The notes: generated from the letters alone by a model not told the origin. A stretch of 64,000 bases of DNA from Accumulibacter sp003538495 (GCF_029255145.1 NZ_JAPUVQ010000026.1:1-64000); one strand, 5' to 3'; positions 44,597 through 53,210 are shown, counted from the first letter of the stretch. Numbers and translations: made by a program.

Positions 44597-45823
44597 TTAG
44601 TCATCCTCTTCCAGAACGGGAATCGGGAGCAGGGCCACGTAGTCGTCCACCGAACCGCCAGCCAGGCAACACTCAATGATCGTGCGACCGAGGGGGTTGA
44701 GGTCGGCTTCCAGGAACTGCGTCAACTCCTTGTGGAAAAAATCGGTCAGTTGCCGGGCGCCCAGGTCATAGGCGGAGTTTCCGACCTCTGCCTGTTTTTC
44801 GACTTGCAGCAGGATCCCGGGAATCGTCTGTCCCTCGACCACCACGCTCTTCATCGCGAAGCCGAGCAAGGGGCAGCGCGATGGAGCGACCTGCACTCGC
44901 GAGAAACGCGCGCCACCGCGCCGAGCGAGATACTCGCGGGCGATCCATTGCGGCATGAAGCCCGTCTCCCACGCGCCCACATGCTGATTGGGACACAAGA
45001 TGTATTTCATCCGCGGCGTGGCGACGATCTGATCGAGCAGCAGATTTGCCTGGTCGACCATGCGTCCGGTAGCGAACGGCCAGTAGGAACCAACGCCCTC
45101 CGAAGTCATGCCTTCGGTAGCCACGATGCTCGGATTGGCATGGCCGCGCGGCGCCACCAGCCGCCACAGCCAGGCCAGCGCCGGCGGCAGCAGATGGAAC
45201 AGGCCGATGATGCCATAGGTCGGGTTCTCGATGGTGTTGGGTGGACAGCGCACGCCGAAGCTGCGGATGTCCACATTCACGGCGCCCTGATAGACGCCCG
45301 GCACTGCCTTGCGCGGCACGACCACGCGCGGGTTCGGGCACGGCTTGCCGGGCTCGTCCTCGATGTGCTCCCAAATCAGTGCGGTGGCGCCAGGGCGGGC
45401 ATCGATGTTGAGAAACAACAGCGGCTCGGTTGGATGGATGGTCATCTTCTCGAGGTTGGGGTCGGTCCCGTAGTGGGTGATGTGATTGACGCGCACAAAC
45501 CAGCCCTGCTCGGCATCGATCAAAGCCAGGCGCCCATCGTGCTTGCCGAGCGACGGATGGCACAAGGCCATGTCGTCGGTCACCGCGCGTAGCTCGCAGT
45601 TGTGCGGCAGCACGAGGGTGCGGCGTTCACCCGACAGCACATTTGTGAGGGTGGGGGGCAGTTGGCACAGAACCGAAGGCGGTGTTTTCTGGGGTAGCCG
45701 GGCTGGAAGGCTTGCGGGACAAGGGTTTGCGGGGTGGGGGGCGAAAAATCGGCGGCATTTTACGTTTGGCACAAAATATCCGGATTTCCGGCTCGATTGC
45801 CCGGCGAATGGATAATTGCCCAC
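44597..45823 (-). CDS. uncharacterised protein, probably truncated at its 5' end by the prophage
   Basis: This 408-aa frame is well conserved in character from about residue 70 on (RTLVLPHNCELRAVTDDMAL, EGMTSEGVGSYWPFATGR, CPNQHVGAWETGFMPQW). Its first ~65 residues are Pro-rich and look non-coding. From memory the body resembles DUF4914 proteins of ~620-640 aa, in which case a large N-terminal part is missing. The family call is low confidence. The Mu-like prophage begins just upstream, so insertion into this gene is the simplest explanation. Function is unknown. Confidence 0.5.
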   Translation of the reverse strand: MGNYPFAGQSSRKSGYFVPNVKCRRFFAPHPANPCPASLPARLPQKTPPSVLCQLPPTLTNVLSGERRTLVLPHNCELRAVTDDMALCHPSLGKHDGRLALIDAEQGWFVRVNHITHYGTDPNLEKMTIHPTEPLLFLNIDARPGATALIWEHIEDEPGKPCPNPRVVVPRKAVPGVYQGAVNVDIRSFGVRCPPNTIENPTYGIIGLFHLLPPALAWLWRLVAPRGHANPSIVATEGMTSEGVGSYWPFATGRMVDQANLLLDQIVATPRMKYILCPNQHVGAWETGFMPQWIAREYLARRGGARFSRVQVAPSRCPLLGFAMKSVVVEGQTIPGILLQVEKQAEVGNSAYDLGARQLTDFFHKELTQFLEADLNPLGRTIIECCLAGGSVDDYVALLPIPVLEEDD

Positions 45824-45964
45824 AGAAAACGATGTGGCTTTGGATGGTGCGGCGTTTGAGGTTGTGACGCAGGTTGCTGCACCTGGTGCGCGTTAAACCG
45901 AGGTGCGATTTATCCGCGCGAGCGCAACCAGGACGAAGCTTTTTACGTGCGGGAAGAGTGTTTA

Positions 45965-45992
45965 ACGGGCTTGGGAGCGATCCCAAGCCCGT
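45965..45992 (-). terminator. terminator of the prophage repressor gene
   Basis: ACGGGCTTGGGA and TCCCAAGCCCGT form a perfect 12-bp stem around a GCGA tetraloop, 8 bp after the repressor stop. On the minus strand it is followed by TTAAACA, a modest T-rich end. Being symmetric it could also stop rightward transcription from the host. Confidence 0.8.
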
Positions 45993-45999
45993 CTTGCGT

Positions 46000-46545
46000 T
46001 CACGAGCCGCCCCCGGACTTGAGGAAAGCGTAGGCGCTCGCCATCGCCTTGATGCGGGCCTCCAGCTCTGGATACTCGGCGGAGATCGGCAACCAGGCGG
46101 CGCACATTTCCAGCGCCAAATCGACAGTCTCAGGCGGCACCTGCCCCTTGCGAAACTTGTATTCCATCACTCTAAGTACCGCTTCTAAAAGCTCTTTTTG
46201 AGAATCGAATGGAGCTTCGTCGGGCGCTGGGCCTTCCTGGCGCGATAACGTGCCAGGCTCTTCAGCCTGAGCGAGGCCGGGGGCCGTCGGCGCCTGCCGA
46301 GCGGTAGCCCGCATCGGCCCGTCGGGCCGTTCGACGCCCTCCTGCGCCTTGATCAGCGCCAGAACTTCGGGCGGCGGAATGTACGCGCGCACCACTCCTG
46401 CAGGACCCCTCCCACGCCTCTCGACAAACTCCCAACCCTTGACCCGTGGATACCAATTCTGTCTCGTCGTTGGAAATCCAGGCAGGCGCATGTCTGCCAA
46501 CTCGGACACCGAATAACTGTTACGCTGAGTAACGGTTTCTGTCAT
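46000..46545 (-). CDS. Mu-type repressor/regulator with MuA-like N-terminal DNA-binding domain
   Basis: This ~181-aa protein starts MTETVTQRNSYSVSELADMRLPG. Residues 11-60 (YSVSELADMRLPGFPTTRQN and following WYPRVKGW...) form the winged Mu DNA-binding domain shared by MuA and the Mu repressor; the transposase of this phage begins in the same way (YSARELAAMNLAGYP). The leftward direction and first position match the Mu c repressor. The C-terminal half is helical with a Glu/Pro-rich linker. An upstream ATG at 46578 is possible. The operator array overlaps its start. Confidence 0.72.
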   Translation of the reverse strand: MTETVTQRNSYSVSELADMRLPGFPTTRQNWYPRVKGWEFVERRGRGPAGVVRAYIPPPEVLALIKAQEGVERPDGPMRATARQAPTAPGLAQAEEPGTLSRQEGPAPDEAPFDSQKELLEAVLRVMEYKFRKGQVPPETVDLALEMCAAWLPISAEYPELEARIKAMASAYAFLKSGGGS

Positions 46546-46657
46546 GGCGTTACTGTCCAATAGTTCACATACATTCAAACAGTTAGCGATTTACATCCGC
46601 TACCACCAGAAAATTTAACTGTTACGCTTGACGCCGTGACTGTTACAGCATTACACT
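46517..46657. promoter_or_regulatory. early-promoter/operator region of the prophage
   Basis: The heptamer CTGTTAC or its close variants recurs: 46517-46523, 46549-46556 (GTTACTGT), 46578-46585 (inverted AACAGTTA), 46616-46625 (TAACTGTTAC) and 46640-46646. A sigma70-like promoter toward the Ner gene is visible as TTGACG (46628-46633) and TACACT (46652-46657) with an 18-bp spacer, and the last heptamer sits inside that spacer. This is the arrangement expected for repressor binding sites controlling divergent lysogenic and lytic promoters. Confidence 0.6.
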
Positions 46658-46689
46658 TTGCCGTGTCAATAACCAACAGAACTTTTGAC

Positions 46690-47013
46690 ATGGCCAAAAA
46701 ACCAGCCCCCAAGAAGGACTGGACCCGCGAGTACATCAAGTACCGCCTCCGGTCCGAGTACGGCTCCATGGTGGCCTTTGCCATCCAAAAGGGCCTGAAT
46801 CCTGACGTGATCAAGCGAGCGCTGCACGTCCCCTATCCCAAAGTCGAGCGGGTGATTGCCAGCGCTCTAGGCGCGACCCCGGTAGAGATCTGGCCGAGCC
46901 GTTACGACCCCGAACTGCTGCGCAGCAACTGGCGTCTCTGGCGCCGGTTAGTGAATGTGCAGTCTAGCACCGCCGCCAAGCCCGCGTTGGTCGAAACGGA
47001 CCAGACAAACTGA
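46690..47013 (+). CDS. Ner-like phage regulator (Nlp family HTH)
   Basis: This 107-aa protein starts MAKKPAPKKDWTREYIKYRL at ATG 46690. The segment DVIKRALHVPYPKVERVIASALGATPVEIWPSRY closely follows the Ner/Nlp lambda-repressor-like helix-turn-helix, ending in the typical PxxIWPSRY. Ner turns down early and repressor transcription in Mu. It is the first rightward gene after the operator region. Confidence 0.82.
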   Translation: MAKKPAPKKDWTREYIKYRLRSEYGSMVAFAIQKGLNPDVIKRALHVPYPKVERVIASALGATPVEIWPSRYDPELLRSNWRLWRRLVNVQSSTAAKPALVETDQTN

Positions 47014-47014
47014 C

Positions 47015-47458
47015 ATGAACCACTGTCACGAACCGGACCTATTCAGCGATGCGCCAGACCAGCCTGGCGGGCTGGGTTGTGCGATCGAAATCGCGGCAAC
47101 GATCGCCCAGGAGATCGAATCGGCCCGGTTGAAACGTGGCCTGAGCCGCGAGTCGATCGTGCAGCAGATGAGCTTCCACCTGGGCGAGCGTCTGAGCGAG
47201 GCGACCCTCAACAGCTACACCAGCCAGGCCCAAGAGGGCAGGGAAATCAGCCTGCGGCGCGCCATGGCCTTCGATGCGGCGATCGGCAGTGACGTTCTGC
47301 TGGCTCTCTACGCCCGCAAGCGAGGCGGCCGACAGGTAGTCACGACAGAAGACGGAGCGCTGCTCGAATGGGCTCGCCTGCATCAGGAAGAGAAAGCTTT
47401 GGCGACCCGCAAGCGGGCGCTGGAGGCGATGTTAACCAGCACCTGGAGCAAGAAATGA
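47015..47458 (+). CDS. phage early protein with HTH-like region
   Basis: The 147-aa protein (MNHCHEPDLFSDAPDQPG) begins 1 bp after the Ner stop. The middle (IAQEIESARLKRGLSRESIVQQMSFHLGERLSEATLNSYTSQA) looks like a helix-turn-helix of the kind found in early genes of Mu-like phages. A charged C-terminal helix follows. No specific function can be given. Confidence 0.65.
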   Translation: MNHCHEPDLFSDAPDQPGGLGCAIEIAATIAQEIESARLKRGLSRESIVQQMSFHLGERLSEATLNSYTSQAQEGREISLRRAMAFDAAIGSDVLLALYARKRGGRQVVTTEDGALLEWARLHQEEKALATRKRALEAMLTSTWSKK

Positions 47459-47544
47459 ACAAGGCAGAACGGGTGATCTGGCCTTCTGGCCGGGGCAGAT
47501 GGGGGTGCTGGATGAGCACGAAACGGACGATTGGAGGTAACGGA

Positions 47545-47802
47545 ATGAAGATCAAAACGCTGTGGACAGCCCTGGTGCTGTCCATCATCGGCCCAGCTCT
47601 CAACGAGCGGGATCGCCGCCAGGCCGAAGCCGAGCGGCTGCGTGTCGCGGCGCTGGAGAAGCGCTGGCGGGAGGCTATTGCTCCTCTTCGGGCCGCGGGT
47701 CGGGCGGAGGAACGCAATGAGTTTGAGGAGTTGTCCGCTCGCTGGAAACAACGGAGAGCCGCTCGCGCAGCGGAATCGGCCGCAGCTCCCCGCGTGCAAT
47801 AG
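47545..47802 (+). CDS. small membrane-anchored phage protein
   Basis: The 85-aa protein starts MKIKTLWTALVLSIIGPAL after a very good GGAGGTAACGGA site, and has one N-terminal hydrophobic stretch followed by a long charged helix (RQAEAERLRVAALEKRW). An earlier ATG at 47455 overlaps the previous stop but has a weaker site. Its 3' part overlaps the convergent gene at 47675 by 128 bp. Confidence 0.5.
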   Translation: MKIKTLWTALVLSIIGPALNERDRRQAEAERLRVAALEKRWREAIAPLRAAGRAEERNEFEELSARWKQRRAARAAESAAAPRVQ

Positions 47803-48094
47803 CCTGCTGAACGAAGGGCGCCAGGTGAAACCAGCTCAAGAGGTCGTCGCGCACTTTGCGCAGCCAGGGAATGGCGGGGTTCCCCTCGTCAAGCCACTCT
47901 CGCTCAACGGCGAGTGTCTCGATGTCGTAGGCCAGGTTCTTGGCCTTCTCCGGATCGTCAAACAGCTTCCGGATGACCAGTTCAAGGACATCCACGCTGG
48001 CCTCGTATCGCTTCTGAAAGCGCGAGCAGGAAGCCGCCAGCTCGGTGAGTTCTTCGGCAAGTTCTTCGGGCGTCGTTTCGGTTTCGTCTTCCAT
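47675..48094 (-). CDS. hypothetical acidic protein, antisense in the early region
   Basis: The 139-aa protein starts MEDETETTPEELAEELTELA after GGAGACCCCTC. It is helical and acidic at the N-terminus, with a credible globular part (DVLELVIRKLFDDPEKAKNLAYDIETLAVEREWLDEGNPAIPW, read in segments). It runs against the early genes and its end overlaps the convergent small gene. I do not recognise it. A role in lysogenic maintenance is only a guess from orientation. Confidence 0.5.
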   Translation of the reverse strand: MEDETETTPEELAEELTELAASCSRFQKRYEASVDVLELVIRKLFDDPEKAKNLAYDIETLAVEREWLDEGNPAIPWLRKVRDDLLSWFHLAPFVQQAIARGELRPIPLRERLSVVSSERTTPQTHCVPPPDPRPEEEQ

Positions 48095-48192
48095 GAGGGG
48101 TCTCCGGCGAGTTTGATGGATTTGCAGATTGCGAGCCTGCCCGGCCATTTTAACGGCGCTCGATGGCCCCTCACCCTTTGTAGGTATCCCGC

Positions 48193-50505
48193 ATGAAAAC
48201 TCATTACTCGGCCAGAGAGTTGGCTGCTATGAATCTCGCGGGATACCCGATAGCCAAGAAGAACTGGCTAGCTCTGGCCGCGCGTGAGGAATGGGAAAGC
48301 CGCCCGCGCGCTGGGCGTGGTGGCGGCTTCGAATACGCCCCCCCTGCCCCCATCCTCAAGCTCATCCGGCTCAAAGAGAAGAACGAGGCGGCACTAGCCA
48401 ACCCGTCGCCCGAGCAGCAGGTGCTTGCTGCCATCGTCAGCAACCTGGCCGACTTGCAGACGAAGCAAGAGGCCGTCGAAGCCGAGCGCCGGCAGAAGGG
48501 CGAAGCGATCCTGCGCGACCTCGCCGGCGGCATCTCGCCACACGCAGCCCTCTCGCTGAACGCGCATTGCGCGATCGCCGAAGGCTGGCAGGTGTGGTTC
48601 GCCAAAGCCCAACAGCCGATCAATAAATCGGCGAGCTGGGCACTCTACGCGCACGCCTACAACCTCGGCGAAATCCCGGTCTCGAAAGCCGTTCGCGAGG
48701 CGTTTCCCGATGTCTCCGGGCGCTCGGTTCAGCGCTGGGTCGGCGTCTACCAGAAGGGCAATCTCGCCGCCCTGGCCGACCGTCGCAACGGCACGGCGCT
48801 TGCCGGCAAGACCGTGTTTTCCGCGACCCCGTTGCTGGCGGCGGCGGCGAAAAAACTGATGCTCGACCGCCCCGGCATCCGCACCGGGCAGCTGCACGAG
48901 CTGTTGAAGACCGCCTCGACCGACCGCGACAGCGGCGAGCAGCTCTTCAACCCACCGAGCTACGACCAGGTGCGCCGCTACCAGCAAACCTGGATCGACA
49001 ACAACCGCGAGCTGTACCTGCAGGCGACCAACCCGGACGCGTGGAAGAACCAGAGCCTGCTGGCCTATGGCAGTTGCAGCGAGGATGTGCACGGCCTGAA
49101 CGACCGCTGGGAGATGGACGCCACGCCGGCGGACTGGCTGCTGCTCGATACCGACGGCAAGAAGAAGCGGCACACGGTGAGCGTGATCATCGACATCTGG
49201 AGCCGGCGCATGCTGGTGGTGGTGGCGCGCACGCCACGGACGGAGACGCACTGCTTCGCGCTGCGTCTCGCGCTGCTGTTGTGGGGCGTGCCCAAGGAAA
49301 TCCTGACCGACAACGGGCAGGACTACCAGTCGGAGCACTTCAAGCACGTCCTGCAGGCGCTTGGGATCACGCATGTAACGACGCAACCCTTCTCGCCGGA
49401 AGAAAAACCCCACGTCGAGCGGGCGATCGGCACGCTGAATCACTCGATCCTGGAGCTTCTACCCCACTTTTCCGGGCACTCGGTCGCCGACAGAAAAGCC
49501 ATCGAGGCGCGGCGATCGTTCGCAGACCGGCTGGCCAGGAAGGGAGAACTGGTGGACTTCGGCGAGTTGGGCATCGAGGCCATGACCGCCGAAGTGATGC
49601 AGGAGCGGATCAACACCTGGCTGGCCGGCATTTACGAGCAGCGCGAGCACGCCGGCATCGCGATGAGTCCCTTCGAAAAGGCCGCCTCGTGGACCGGCGA
49701 AGTGCGGCGGATCACGAGTGAACGCAGCCTCGACCTACTGCTGGCCAAGCCGGCCAATGGCGGGCAGCGGACGGTGCAGAAGAAGGGGATTCGGCTCGAC
49801 GGCACGTGGTTCCAGGCCGCCGATCTGGCGCTGATCGACGTCGGCAGCGTGGTGGACGTGTATGAAACGCCGGATCTGGGGCGGATCGTCGTCTATTTCC
49901 GCAAGAACTTCGTCTGCATCGCCGAGGCGCCAGAGCGCACTGGCGCCGACCGGCAGCAGATCGCGGTGGCGGCCTCAAAGATACAGCGCGAACGGCTGGC
50001 CGAGCAGAAAAAGCGCCTGAAAGCCGAAACCAAGGGGCTGGCGCCGACGGCCGAGGTACTCGACCGCCTCCTCGCCGACAAGGCCGCGGCGGCCGGCAAG
50101 CTGGTGCTGGGCGATTTCGGCAAGGCCAGCGGCAAGAGCAGCACCCACAGCAGCCACGGCCTCGCCGAAGCCGGCAAGGCGAGCGACGCGCTGGCCGGTC
50201 CCAAGCCCTCCAGCCGCGCCGCCGAACTGTCGGCGCAGGCCGCCAGGGCGATGGCCGAAGCACCGACCAACGTCGCCGCATTGCCGGCCGCGCACGCACA
50301 CGCCACGCCGCTGGCCGGGCTGACCAACCGCGAGAAATACGAGCTGTGGCTGCAGTACGACGCGCTGGTCAAGGCGCACGGCGGCGACGTGGAGGTGCTG
50401 GAGGAAGCCTGGCAGCGGCGCTTTTACGTCGGCTTCCAGACGATCCCGGAATTCCGCGCCGAACAGAACATGGCCAAGGCCAGAAAGGAAACGGGCACCC
50501 GCTAG
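48193..50505 (+). CDS. Mu A-type DDE transposase
   Basis: The 770-aa protein carries an N-terminal Mu DNA-binding domain (YSARELAAMNLAGYPIAKKN), a second HTH-like region (SVQRWVGVYQKGNLAALADRR) and an rve/DDE catalytic core with D309 (WEMDATPADW), D373 (ILTDNGQDY) and E409 (KPHVERAIGTL); the D-35-E spacing is exact. A beta-barrel region and an Ala/Lys-rich C-terminal domain for MuB contact follow. It joins phage ends to target DNA during replicative transposition. An RGTGKL-like MuB-binding end is not obvious. Confidence 0.93.
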   Translation: MKTHYSARELAAMNLAGYPIAKKNWLALAAREEWESRPRAGRGGGFEYAPPAPILKLIRLKEKNEAALANPSPEQQVLAAIVSNLADLQTKQEAVEAERRQKGEAILRDLAGGISPHAALSLNAHCAIAEGWQVWFAKAQQPINKSASWALYAHAYNLGEIPVSKAVREAFPDVSGRSVQRWVGVYQKGNLAALADRRNGTALAGKTVFSATPLLAAAAKKLMLDRPGIRTGQLHELLKTASTDRDSGEQLFNPPSYDQVRRYQQTWIDNNRELYLQATNPDAWKNQSLLAYGSCSEDVHGLNDRWEMDATPADWLLLDTDGKKKRHTVSVIIDIWSRRMLVVVARTPRTETHCFALRLALLLWGVPKEILTDNGQDYQSEHFKHVLQALGITHVTTQPFSPEEKPHVERAIGTLNHSILELLPHFSGHSVADRKAIEARRSFADRLARKGELVDFGELGIEAMTAEVMQERINTWLAGIYEQREHAGIAMSPFEKAASWTGEVRRITSERSLDLLLAKPANGGQRTVQKKGIRLDGTWFQAADLALIDVGSVVDVYETPDLGRIVVYFRKNFVCIAEAPERTGADRQQIAVAASKIQRERLAEQKKRLKAETKGLAPTAEVLDRLLADKAAAAGKLVLGDFGKASGKSSTHSSHGLAEAGKASDALAGPKPSSRAAELSAQAARAMAEAPTNVAALPAAHAHATPLAGLTNREKYELWLQYDALVKAHGGDVEVLEEAWQRRFYVGFQTIPEFRAEQNMAKARKETGTR

Positions 50506-50561
50506 AGACGGGCGCCCGCGTGTAACCGGGTGGCAAGCCACCCTCAACTGGAGATCGCATC

Positions 50562-51320
50562 ATGACACAAAGTGCAGCACCGAGCCAAAACAGCAGCACC
50601 CCCAGCGGCGGCCAGATCGCGCCGCTGGCCAACATCGGGGTGATAGAGCAGGCCATCTACCGGCTCTCCGGCCGCGGCCCCAACGACCCCGGCATGATCG
50701 TCGTCAGCGGCCCTTCGGGCTACGGCAAGACCGTTGCCGCCGCCTGGGCGCGCATCCGGCACCGCGCCTACTACCTGCAGCTAGACGACTACGTCACCAA
50801 AAAGAGCCTGCTGGTCAATCTGTGCAAGGTGCTCAGCATCCAACCCAAGGGCGCCACCTGGGAGCTGATCGAAACCATTGCCGCACAGCTCGAGCAGGCG
50901 CGCCGGCCGCTGATCATCGACGAATTCGACTTCATCGTCGACAAGGCGATGGTGATGTCGGTCTTCAGCCTCTACGAGAAAAGCCACGCCAGCATCATCC
51001 TGGTCGGCGAAGAAGCCATGCCTGCCAAGCTCGCCAAGTGGGAGAAATTCGACGGCCGCGTGCTCGACACCCTCTACGCCGAAGCCGTTGGCCTCGACGA
51101 CGCGCGCATCCTCGCCCGCCACAAGTACCCCGATTTCCCCCTTGCCGACGACCTGCTGGAGCACCTGGTCAAGATCGCCGGCGGCAGCGTGCGTCGGGTG
51201 AATAACAACATCAACCATATCCACGGCACCGGCATGTCCGAAGGCTGGGACGGCTGCGACCTCGCTCGCTGGGGCGATCGCCCGCTGCAGCAGGCCGGCG
51301 TCAAGCGGAGGGTCCGCTGA
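50562..51320 (+). CDS. MuB-like AAA+ target-DNA activator
   Basis: The 252-aa ATPase shows Walker A SGPSGYGKT (~residues 49-57) and Walker B LIIDEFDFI (~120-128), with a sensor region IILVGEEAMPAKL. It matches the MuB/TniB group that selects target DNA and stimulates the transposase. It lacks an N-terminal HTH of Mu length; the first 25 residues are low-complexity. It ends with an overlap of one base with the next gene. Confidence 0.87.
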   Translation: MTQSAAPSQNSSTPSGGQIAPLANIGVIEQAIYRLSGRGPNDPGMIVVSGPSGYGKTVAAAWARIRHRAYYLQLDDYVTKKSLLVNLCKVLSIQPKGATWELIETIAAQLEQARRPLIIDEFDFIVDKAMVMSVFSLYEKSHASIILVGEEAMPAKLAKWEKFDGRVLDTLYAEAVGLDDARILARHKYPDFPLADDLLEHLVKIAGGSVRRVNNNINHIHGTGMSEGWDGCDLARWGDRPLQQAGVKRRVR

Positions 51321-51967
51321 TGAGCCGGCAACCCGCAGTGAACGAGCTTGCCGGCGGCAAAAGCCAGCGGCAGCGGGTGTGGGAGGCGATCCGGCGCTTT
51401 GAAGCCGAAGAGCCGAACCAATTCACCATCGAGCAGCTCTCGCGCTCGTCGAAGGTCGAGGAAGCGCCGGTGCGCGACTACCTCAAGGGACTCGAAGCCG
51501 CCGGCTACGTCGCCCATGTCGGCGTGAAGATGGATCGCAACCGCGTTAAACACGTCTACGCGCTCGCCCAGGATAACGGCGTCGAAGCGCCCCGCGTGCG
51601 CCGCGACGGCTCCGAGGTCACCCAGGGCCGCGGCACCGAGGCGATGTGGTCGGCGATGGCCACGCTCGACAGCTTCACCCACCACTTCCTCGCCGAACTC
51701 GCCGGCGTCAAACCCACCACCGCCGCCGCCTACTGCGGCGCGCTCGGCAAGGCCGGATACCTGGAGGCGATCAAGCCCGGCAAGGGCCTCGGCAAAGGCG
51801 GCGTGGCGACTCTCTGGCGGCTCGCCCACGCCCACCGCCAGAAGCCGCGCGCGCCGATGATCACCCGCCTCAAGGCCGTCTACGACCCCAACATCCACCA
51901 ACTGGTGTGGGGCGAAGGCGCCGACGCCGCGGCCGACCTGGTCGAGATCGGCGGGGTGGTCGAATGA
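51320..51967 (+). CDS. phage protein with two winged-helix-like regions
   Basis: This 215-aa protein directly follows MuB. Residues ~15-65 (QRVWEAIRRFEAEEPNQFTI, QLSRSSKVEEAPVRDYLKGL) and ~115-160 (HFLAELAGVKPTTAAAYCGA) each look like a winged helix-turn-helix. It may regulate early genes or assist replication. I know no named family for it. Confidence 0.6.
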   Translation: MSRQPAVNELAGGKSQRQRVWEAIRRFEAEEPNQFTIEQLSRSSKVEEAPVRDYLKGLEAAGYVAHVGVKMDRNRVKHVYALAQDNGVEAPRVRRDGSEVTQGRGTEAMWSAMATLDSFTHHFLAELAGVKPTTAAAYCGALGKAGYLEAIKPGKGLGKGGVATLWRLAHAHRQKPRAPMITRLKAVYDPNIHQLVWGEGADAAADLVEIGGVVE

Positions 51968-52332
51968 ACGCGCCAATTTCCCAGGCCTACATGGCCGAGC
52001 GCTGGTTCGCCATCCTGACCGCCGCCGTCGCCGCCGATCCGCGCGGCCGCCAGGGCGTTGCCGACCGCCTCGGCGAGGGCTGCGGCCGTGCCTCGCTGTC
52101 ACTGGTGCTCAACGGCAAGTACCCGGCGGGCACCGGCAACATCGCGCGGCGCGTCCTCGAAGTCTTCGACCGCTACCACTGCCCCTACCTCGGTACCGAC
52201 GTGCAGGCGTCCTTCTGCATCGAGGTCAACGCCGCGCCGGTGCCCACCTGGGACCCCGCGGCGCTCGACCTGCGGCGCCGCTGCCAGACCTGCGAACACC
52301 GGCCGGGCCGGGAAGCGGAGGTGGCCGCATGA
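51964..52332 (+). CDS. phage protein with Cro-like HTH
   Basis: The 122-aa protein starts with ATGA overlapping the previous stop. GRQGVADRLGEGCGRASLSL followed by VLNGKYPAGTGNIARRV is a lambda-repressor-like HTH. A C-terminal pair of cysteines (RRCQTCEHRP) may bind a metal. It is a common early gene in Mu-like phages; its role is unknown. Confidence 0.6.
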   Translation: MNAPISQAYMAERWFAILTAAVAADPRGRQGVADRLGEGCGRASLSLVLNGKYPAGTGNIARRVLEVFDRYHCPYLGTDVQASFCIEVNAAPVPTWDPAALDLRRRCQTCEHRPGREAEVAA

Positions 52333-53210
52333 AGACCGGCTATTCAAACCTTCTCGGGGAGTACCTCGAGGCCGAGCGCATCGACTACTCCGATTGCAAG
52401 AGCTTCCAGGTGGTTTGCCCTGTTTGCCGCGAGCCAGTGTTCAAGGTGGCGCGTAAGCCTGACGCCGAGGCGCTGCACTACCTCGCCCACTATGCCGCGC
52501 AAAAGTCGTTCGCGACCGACTGCGAACTACGCGTTGGCGGCCTCGCCAAGGGCGACATGGAGCGACACAACCACGCTTCGCGGGGGCAGCGCCTTGCTTA
52601 TTTTCTGAGGGTGTTGCGCCAGTTGCTAGTGGATGTGTACGAGAGCGAAGGGATCGATGTTCTGAGGCGACACAAGATGATGAATCGGTCCCCGGCGCTG
52701 ACGGCTTGGCGGTTGGAAACGTTCGTCGAACTCCTTTCTCATCGCGACGAATATCTGGCGCTTTTCGATTCGATAGCCGCCGTTTACATCGATCGATTTA
52801 ATCCTGAGCACATAAAAACGGATTTCTCCATACAGGTTCAAGTGCGAATCGCCAAAGACATGATGGCCAGCTTGCTCAGCTCGACTGGCCGGGAGAATTT
52901 TTTCTTCTTATGGAACCACGCCTACATCCATCAAATGGGTGTCATCGCGGCGAAGTGTCAAAGAGGACTCCCCCTGGATCATTCGATGGATGGCCACCTC
53001 TACGCCCTCTGCTGGCGCTTGCAGAGATGCGGAATGTCGGCAGGACAGAAGATCTTGCGACTAATGGCGCGCGTGGAGATGAGTCCGGAAGAAGGGTTAC
53101 CGGAGGCATGTTCGATGCTGGATGCGTTGAGAGGAGAGATATCCACCGTCATGATCGGCACCCTGACCTTGCTCCCCTATTTAAAAGTCCTGACGGAGGC
53201 AAAGCTATGA
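52329..53210 (+). CDS. cargo protein with CoiA-like zinc-binding N-terminus
   Basis: This 293-aa protein is joined to its neighbours by 4-bp overlaps, yet its base use is clearly different: from ~52600 to 53200 the DNA is much less GC-rich than the flanking genes. Residues 29-75 show CPVCREPVFKV, LHYLAHYA and a later Cys (TDCELR), the C-P-x-C/H-x-x-H/C pattern of the CoiA-type zinc ribbon. The rest is helical with no known motif. It replaces the Gam-type gene often found here. It could be a recent acquisition, perhaps a defence or anti-defence gene; that is inference. Confidence 0.6.
   Translation: MKTGYSNLLGEYLEAERIDYSDCKSFQVVCPVCREPVFKVARKPDAEALHYLAHYAAQKSFATDCELRVGGLAKGDMERHNHASRGQRLAYFLRVLRQLLVDVYESEGIDVLRRHKMMNRSPALTAWRLETFVELLSHRDEYLALFDSIAAVYIDRFNPEHIKTDFSIQVQVRIAKDMMASLLSSTGRENFFFLWNHAYIHQMGVIAAKCQRGLPLDHSMDGHLYALCWRLQRCGMSAGQKILRLMARVEMSPEEGLPEACSMLDALRGEISTVMIGTLTLLPYLKVLTEAKL

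Noticed and set aside
45600..45960. Exact left terminus of the prophage
   Set aside because: Several TG starts and GGTGCG repeats (for example 45617-45627 and 45846-45856) are possible but none is decisive without the right end.
47642..48196. 184-codon plus-strand frame before the transposase
   Set aside because: It is a shadow of the minus-strand acidic gene and lacks a plausible start site.
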